A stretch of 64,000 nt of DNA, taken from Corylus avellana (lineage: Eukaryota; Streptophyta; Magnoliopsida; Fagales; Betulaceae). The first letter of the stretch is position 1. Every line of letters begins with the position of its first letter. Positions 57,702-64,000 of this stretch are shown here, piece after piece. The stretch spans positions 22,649,515 through 22,713,514 of the forward strand of contig NC_081543.1 of assembly GCF_901000735.1 (NCBI RefSeq). Direction: 5' to 3'. The position numbers and the translations under genes were made by a program. The notes below the pieces were generated by a model. The model did not search any database and was not told where the DNA came from. It was given only the letters and a program-made list of their open reading frames with translations.

Positions 57702-59444
57702 CCGAGAGTGCCATTTGTCCAAAGAGATCACCAACGAGAGCAAAAGAAGAACTACCTTGAGACACATGAGAAGGCCACAGGTAGAGGCCATCCTTACTCG
57801 GACCTTGAGGCAGCAATTTCCCCGATTTGAGATCCTTAACACGAAAACAAGTAGGGTGAAATTCAATAAAAAATTTGTTATCACAAGTAAATTTATTGAT
57901 AGAAATTAAAATTTTCTGAATGTGAGGAACATGAAGCAAACTTTGCAAGGAAAAATTATGATGAGAGAAATCATTGGTCAAATGATGAGTGGCAACTGTA
58001 TCGTGATACCATGAAGGATCAGAAACCACATGAGGGGTAGTAAAATAAGCAATTGGACCTTGAGAGTCACCTTGGAAAAAGTGGTCAAATTGACTATAGC
58101 ATTTAGCAGCCGAATGCCTTGTTTTGCCGCAAATTTGGCACACAGCACAAGTGGATGAATTGGAGTTTAAAAAATTGCTTTGTTGAGAAGAGCCACGTCC
58201 TCTCCCTCGTCCCCTACCACGTCCAGCATGAGAGGTGCCACGAAAATTTGGGGAACGAGAATTGGTGTTGGTCGAAGAGAATCGACGATGTGCTACATTC
58301 ACGCTGGATGAGGAGAGATCTAGAGCAGAATGATGTAGCTCAATCCGTTGCTCATGGGTCAGAAGATGGCCATAAAGATCTTCTATAGAAATAGGGTCGA
58401 CACAAGTGGTAATCGATGTCACCAAGGGATCATAGTCAGTGCTCAACCCAGCTAGGATGTAGGAGACAATTTCAGATTCCTTGAGAGGCTCATCAATGGC
58501 AGCTAACATATGAGCCAAAGTTTCGGCTTTTTGAAAATAATCAGCTACAGATAAGGCACCCTTCTTGAGGGTAGCAAGTTGATAACGAGTATGCATACTA
58601 TGAGCTTTAGACTCAGAGGAGAACATGCGCTCTAAGGTGAGCCAAATAGCACGAGATGCGGGAAGATTAACCATATGAGCTAGAACTACTTCAGAGAGAG
58701 TTGAAATGATGGCACTCAATTCGAGTTTGTCTTGATGGTACTAGGTATGATATGCAGGATTAGGGGCTGAATCATTTGTAGGGGTAGTACTAGAAGAAGA
58801 GAGCAATTGTGGTGGGCAAATGATGGAGCCATCAACATATCTGAAGAGTTCTTGTCCTTCAAGATATGATATCATCAGATAGTGCCAAAGTAAAAAATTG
58901 TCACGGGACAATTTGAGGGTGATATGATGATTAAGGTTTGCAAGTACGGTAGAACTAAAAGGTGATTGAGATTGGGTGGAATCTATTGGAGAAAAAAAAA
59001 TGACGTGAATCTTTAGGTAGCTTTGATACCATATGATAACATACAAGAATTGTGGTAATTTAGCCCAAGAGAATAGTGGGCATTGGATTGAATTTATAGA
59101 ATTTTTACAAAGAGCAAAACTAATGTTATCTATCTTTACGTTATAATAGAATAAATACAAGAGTAAAAGCAAACATTAAAATACAGCTTTAGTTACAGTC
59201 CACTCCAACTCAAGGAATTTGAGAAGATGCTACGGCACATGCGTTAAGGAAAGAATCAGACATTCACCAAAGCACTTGTTGTCATAATGACCACTAACAT
59301 TAAATCACTCTAGTAATGTCCACTAACATTAAACCACTTCAACCCACTATCTCTTCAGCTTGCACCTATGTTGATTGCTTGGTTTTCTTTGGCTTTTGAT
59401 TAACTTCATCACGTAACATACGAGAAACATTAAGAGCGATAATA
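57702..59444 (-). mobile_element. Copia 5' LTR and gag-protease, right-arm copy, truncated
   Basis: The 5' LTR is 59032-59444 (413 bp), with GGTTT, the complement of the AAACC TSD half, at 59445-59449. The primer site at 59020-59031 has one change (TGGTATCAAAGC). The gag-protease frame (58719-57694, after the shared in-frame stop near 58741) keeps the zinc knuckle and the D-T-V-A protease site. Past the nested element only about 46 bp of integrase region remain (55521-55566). RT and the 3' LTR are missing. Confidence 0.92.
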
Positions 59445-60901
59445 GGTTTAGCACCTGGACTTGAGTTTTTTCCTCAAGTTCAATGCTCATTTAACTTAAC
59501 TTTGGCCCAAGAATTAATTTCATTGAGCCTAAAGTTTATGTACAAGCCTATAAGAATTAAAATCATAAGCCTAAGACTTATTTAAATTCTTTAGCCTGTA
59601 GGAATTAAATTATGAGTCAAGTGCTCTATTTAATTTCTCAAATTCAATTTGTCCAAATAACCGGCCAATAAGATTAATAAATCTTCTGACTCATGTTTTA
59701 TTTAAAATAAAACATTCCAATAAATATAAATATATAATTGAGGAACAATATAAATGTCAGCCAATTTATATCAGCTCAAAGAGGGACCTAAATGAAAAAT
59801 ATCATTAGATTAATAGGTCTGTGACCATGTCTTCCTATACCGTGTTACATGACTCTCTTTAATCACAATTAATTTCATGAAATAATTGTGATTGCACTCT
59901 AATGAATATTTTTGATTTAATCAATTAATCCTTATGACGTACTTATTTATTGCATGTTACCCCTCCATTGAATCATTTCGTAGTTGAACAAAAATCTATA
60001 AACTGTCACTTTGTTCACTACCTATTTTCCTTGAGTCACTGATTTAAATTCATGATTATCCTTATGTACCTTGCGAGAATGCATCTCACCTTGTACATGT
60101 ATAAGTTTTTAGTGTACCTACTGAAAACACACGAGCCTGAGCTTTAAGATAATATTTACTAATAAATCTAAAACAAGGGGAATATTCATTATCTCTTTTT
60201 GTTCTCTGACAAAGGATTTGGATTCATTCTTAAAGTTAAGGTTCCCACAATGCTACATGCGATTACTCAATGTATTGAGGTTATTTCGATCGATGATATG
60301 TCTCACTTTTCGATACATCAAAGTAACCTACACTTTACATCTGAGTTTACAAACTCCTCAGGATTTGGAGTAAATGTTATAAGCTGTCATGCACGTCCAT
60401 CATTTGTTATGATAATATAAACAAATAATGACTCACGTGGTCTTGTTCGGTGTTTGACATAACCCTGCCAATACCCCAACTTATTAACCTGAACTCTACC
60501 TGTTTCTCATGACCATGATAAGCTATTTGAGGTTTAATATATTATAGTCTAGATGGACTTCTCAGTTCCATTTATGACTACGAACATGTTTTATAAGTTG
60601 TAAGGACCTTTGAGTATTATCTTCTGTGATATACTCATCTTTAATGTTAACCAAAACAAACAAGGAAGTCCTCGGTGGTTTCTTTTTGGCAATGACTGTT
60701 GTTTTTGGAAGGTCTTAGGTGTATTTTGATTTGATTATATCTTAGGGCAATACATCATCACTCAAATACAATGCATCTTAGGGCAATACATAATCACACA
60801 TATATGACATACAAGAGAATATAAGTGTATATGTCTATTGTTCTATAATAATAATCAAAACATTATCCAATCAATTGGAATTTTGGACATAATTTCCAAC
60901 A
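59445..60901 (-). mobile_element. Unclassified LTR-like repeat, right-arm copy
   Basis: Reverse complement of 11591-13045, ending TTTCCAACA at 60901. The 73-codon open frame at 60199-60420 has a twin at 12072-12293, but no protein family is recognised; it is shared because the DNA is duplicated. Confidence 0.5.
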
Positions 60902-61136
60902 TAAATTACCATTAGATTTGGGATAGATCACTATTGAATTCTGATCAAATAATAATTTTAAAAGCCACGTCAACTTTTGAAAGATAAAAAAGAATAAAAT
61001 AATGGTATGTAAGTTTTGGATTTTTTTTAAGTGTGTAGTTTGAATTAACTCTTTAAGGAAGCAAATTAAAGAAGGTATTAGATGCTCTATCAAGGAAAAT
61101 AACTCTAAAACAATTGCATACTATTCATAGATATTT

Positions 61137-61575
61137 GGGAAAACTTCACTTTACCTCACTGAATTATCATCACTTTGCAATGTTCTTTCGAAAGTTCAAT
61201 TTCTTTCAATTTAGTATATTTATCTTTCAATTGTTTGCAATCTCATCGTCCGTTAACTTTTTCCAAAATACCACCATTTTTGTTTTAGGGAAAAAATTGC
61301 AAAGATTAAGGTGTTAGTCCAAATTTAATAGTATTTGCAAAAATACCCATGCCTCAATCTTCGCAAAAAAAAAAAAAAAAAGGAATTGAACTTTTAAATT
61401 AAATATTTTTTCAAGAAAAAAGGGGGTATTTAGGAAATTTTGTTGAGATTTAACAAAAAATCCTAACAGAGGGGATACTGAAAAAAAAAAAAAAAAAATT
61501 TAAAAGTGCAATACATTGAATTGAGAGGTTTTAAAATTTAAAGACGGACAATTCAAGGCGTATGTGAAGTTTCCC
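61137..61575. mobile_element. MULE-like foldback MITE, right-arm copy
   Basis: Counterpart of 10904-11342; ends GGGAAAACTTCAC and GTGAAGTTTCCC with ATAGATATTT-type flanks on both sides. Boundaries within a few bases. Confidence 0.7.
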
Positions 61576-62055
61576 ATAGATATTTTAATATTGGACTAAA
61601 AAAAAGAGCCTTTTGCCACTTGAAGGGGGTTAGATGGCTCAACTATTTCGAAGAGCTTATTGGAATAAGTGAGCTTTGCAACCCTCTTTCTTAGGTTACC
61701 CAATTTTCTTTGAAATTCAAGTAGCCTAACAACAATGGGAGATCTTCTTCGTAATGGGTGATATTTTAGTTATCTTATATTTTTGTAAAATAAAAAATAA
61801 AGTTTGAGATTGGATTGATTTCGCTTTTTTTCTTTAGGATTTGGATTACATTCAGTGAATTTTTCACAAAAGGTCTCCTCTAGTCGTGTTAAACAACGAA
61901 CCGATAAGATTGAAAGAAAAGCAAACTTATCTAGTTAAATCAATCTTGTCCATTCAAAGATTTTCGGTGAAAATTTCGGAGATAAACCAAATCATTTTAC
62001 ACTAGTATTATACAATTGAAATGATATGACAGTAAAAATCACATCTTAATTTTTG

Positions 62056-63042
62056 GGGAAACTTTACAAAAACTCCCATAAACTTTCACGGGATTTGAAA
62101 TTACCTCATCCTTAAAGTTCAAAAACTATTAATTTAAGGTATCGAACTTTCAATTTTTTGCAATGTCTCCCATCCGTTAGAATTTTTCGTTAAATCCTAT
62201 AAGAAATTCTCAAAATACCAATTTTTTTATCATAAAAAATAGTGTTAATAGTTTTTTTAGTACTTGGGTTTGAATTTTTTTTTTTTTTTTCTCACCTAGG
62301 TTTTCAAAACAGTTACAAATGGTACCTGACCTACAAAAAAAGACAAACTTAATACTTCGGTTAGGTTCCGTTAGCCTCCGTCACACGTGTCACCATATAA
62401 AAATGTCATGTGTCCTGATAATTAAAAATAAAAAAAATAAAAAAATAATTTTTTTTTTTTTGAAAAATCCATGGCCACCCCCAATGACTAAAATGAGCCA
62501 CCCAAGGCTGGTTTGGGGTGGCTAGCCACCCATGGATTTTCAAATTTTATTTTATTATTATTTATTTTTAATTATTTTTAATTTTTAGGACACATGACAT
62601 TTTTATACGGTGACACGTGTGATGGAGGCTAACGGAACCTAACGGAGGTATCAAGTTGGTCTTTTCCCGTAGTTCAGATACCATTTGTGACTGTTTTGAA
62701 AACCTAGGTGGAAAAAAATAAAAAATTGCAAACCCATGCACTAAAAAAGTTATTAACCCTAAAAAATAAATTTTAAAATTTAAATGATTTAAGCATTGGT
62801 CATAATTTAACGGAATTTTCAAAAATATCTACACCTAAATCTTTGCAGTTTTTTCAATTTTTTTTTTTTAAATAAAAAATAAAAAATAGGGTATTGGGAA
62901 TTTTAACAAGATTTAATGGAAAATCCTAATAGATGGGGACATTGCAAGAAATTGAAAATTTAATACCCTAAATTGAGTGTTTTTAAACTTTTGAGAGTAA
63001 TTTCAAAATGCATGAAAGTTCATGGGATTTTGTGAAGTTTCT
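62056..63042. mobile_element. MULE-like foldback element, right-arm copy
   Basis: Counterpart of 9431-10419, with the same inner foldback and GGTGGC hairpin core. Boundaries within a few bases. Confidence 0.7.
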
Positions 63043-63137
63043 CCTAATTTTTTATTTTTACAAGTTTTTACTAATTTAAAAGCTAATTTTCACGGCTATA
63101 TCATCTAGTTTTATGCTAGTCATATAACAGTAACTGT

Positions 63138-63702
63138 TAGGGATAAAAATGCGGATGCAGATAATAGCAATATCCTCATCGGCATCCGCAAAATGCAGAT
63201 AATGGTTTTTGATATCTGTGTCTGCATCCACATTATGCGATAAGCGAAGTTAATGCAAATATTATCCACCATATTTCAGGTAATAAGCGTTTTAGATCTT
63301 GAATTTGTTGTTCATTAATTATTACTTCTAGTAAATACAAAAAATAAAAAATACATTATTTATACTTGAACACTATTATTTAGATCATACTTGCTAATCA
63401 TTTTGTCAATAAATTTTCATGACATATATTATTTAATATTTAGCTTCTAGTAAATCTATAGTTGGTGACTATTTTTTTTTTTTAAATAATAATAATAATA
63501 ATAAAGAAACAACATATAAGGCAATTAAATCAGAAGAGTTTTCTAAAAATGAAATCAAACAGCATTACAAATTCAGCAACTATAAGAAACATAAAATAAA
63601 ATAAAAAATATTATATATTTGCCGATACTATCCGCATTTGCATACGGATAAGTGCGGATATCAAATATAAACGGTTATTAACCACCCGCATTTTCACCCC
63701 TA
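63138..63702. mobile_element. hAT-type MITE, right-arm copy
   Basis: Counterpart of 8769-9336, running TAGGGATAAAAATGCGG to CCGCATTTTCACCCCTA, with GTAACTGT/GTAACTAT 8-bp flanks. Confidence 0.75.
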
Positions 63703-63710
63703 GTAACTAT

Positions 63711-63850
63711 AACACCCCACCCTATTGACATACAACATTGTTCGCTTTTGACTCTGAAGCATACTTCCATGGAATGCTTTAAAATGCTTGTTGTCATAAA
63801 GGGTGTAAGTATACATATAAGTATATCTCTATCTCCATCTCCATACTCAA
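63711..63850 (-). mobile_element. Cassandra LTR remnant without 5S module, right-arm copy
   Basis: Counterpart of 8620-8763; begins with the complement of GGGGTGTTATA and lacks the 5S-like block as well, so the loss predates the duplication. Confidence 0.6.
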
Positions 63851-64000
63851 GGGGTTGGGAGGGGTCAAATGCCTCTCTCACCTCCTAAAAATTGTCCATA
63901 GTCATGGTAGAATTTGTCTGAATTTTTTGGTTGCCCACTCTCAGTCGCTCATCATGGGGCAAATATTTTCCACTAAGAGTGGGATTCACGACTCACACCA

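Larger units (their letters stand above)
55521..64000 (-). repeat. Right arm of the large inverted repeat (runs off the window)
   Basis: It matches 8470-16969 in reverse order. Base 64000 corresponds to about 8470, so the true outer end is beyond the window. The inner end is at ATGATGAGT, 55521-55529, inside what would be copia integrase; the rest of the copia element is absent here. Confidence 0.95.

Overview
This window reads as nuclear DNA of a dicot plant, probably a woody one, though I cannot name the species. The signs are AT-rich intergenic DNA, GT-AG introns, and dense nested LTR retrotransposons, MITEs and SINEs. Only two host genes are well supported, both in one island at about 22.7-30.7 kb. 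They converge: a five-exon GH28 polygalacturonase-like gene (+, 449 codons) and an intronless gene (-, 226 aa) for a secreted histidine-rich protein. Almost everything else is mobile DNA or its remains.

Layout. 0.1-3.6 kb: a long TGTAACACCCC-type LTR with an 814-bp tandem duplication, then a MULE-like MITE. 3.7-5.95 kb: a hAT-type element (8-bp TSD) holding a second foldback element, which carries an 11-bp-periodic GC-rich minisatellite. 6.2-7.4 kb: a hAT MITE, then a Cassandra-type TRIM whose LTR contains a 5S rRNA-like segment. 8.47-16.97 kb: left arm of a very large inverted repeat whose other arm is 55.52-64.00 kb and runs off the window. Each arm holds a Cassandra LTR remnant, a hAT MITE, two MULE-like foldbacks, an unclassified repeat, and the 5' part of a Ty1/copia element carrying a nested non-autonomous LTR element. 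The left copia copy is complete at both ends (13046-20123, TSD AAACC); the right copy is cut inside the integrase region.

20.4-22.4 kb: a Harbinger-type foldback holding a solo LTR. 22.4-30.6 kb: the gene island, with a copia-like LTR fragment in intron 1 and an inverted-repeat element in intron 2. 31-36 kb: foldbacks, a tRNA-derived SINE and LTR fragments. 36.1-52.5 kb: one long LTR broken up by a stack of later insertions, including four of the five copies of a 1.3-1.5-kb solo-LTR family (TG...CA, TATAAATAGA promoter, mostly with exact 5-bp TSDs). 52.6-55.5 kb: one CACTA-type end with TGACGTGTCA subterminal repeats, microsatellites, and a 100-base N gap (53837-53936). 

The genes do not form a pathway. 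The main interest is structural: the inverted duplication, a non-autonomous retroelement with a long open ORF in one arm and a broken one in the other, layered insertions with readable order, and palindromic or telo-box motifs repeated inside LTRs. Because of the N gap, the inverted duplication could be a scaffolding or haplotype artefact. All similarity statements are by eye; no alignment or database search was run.
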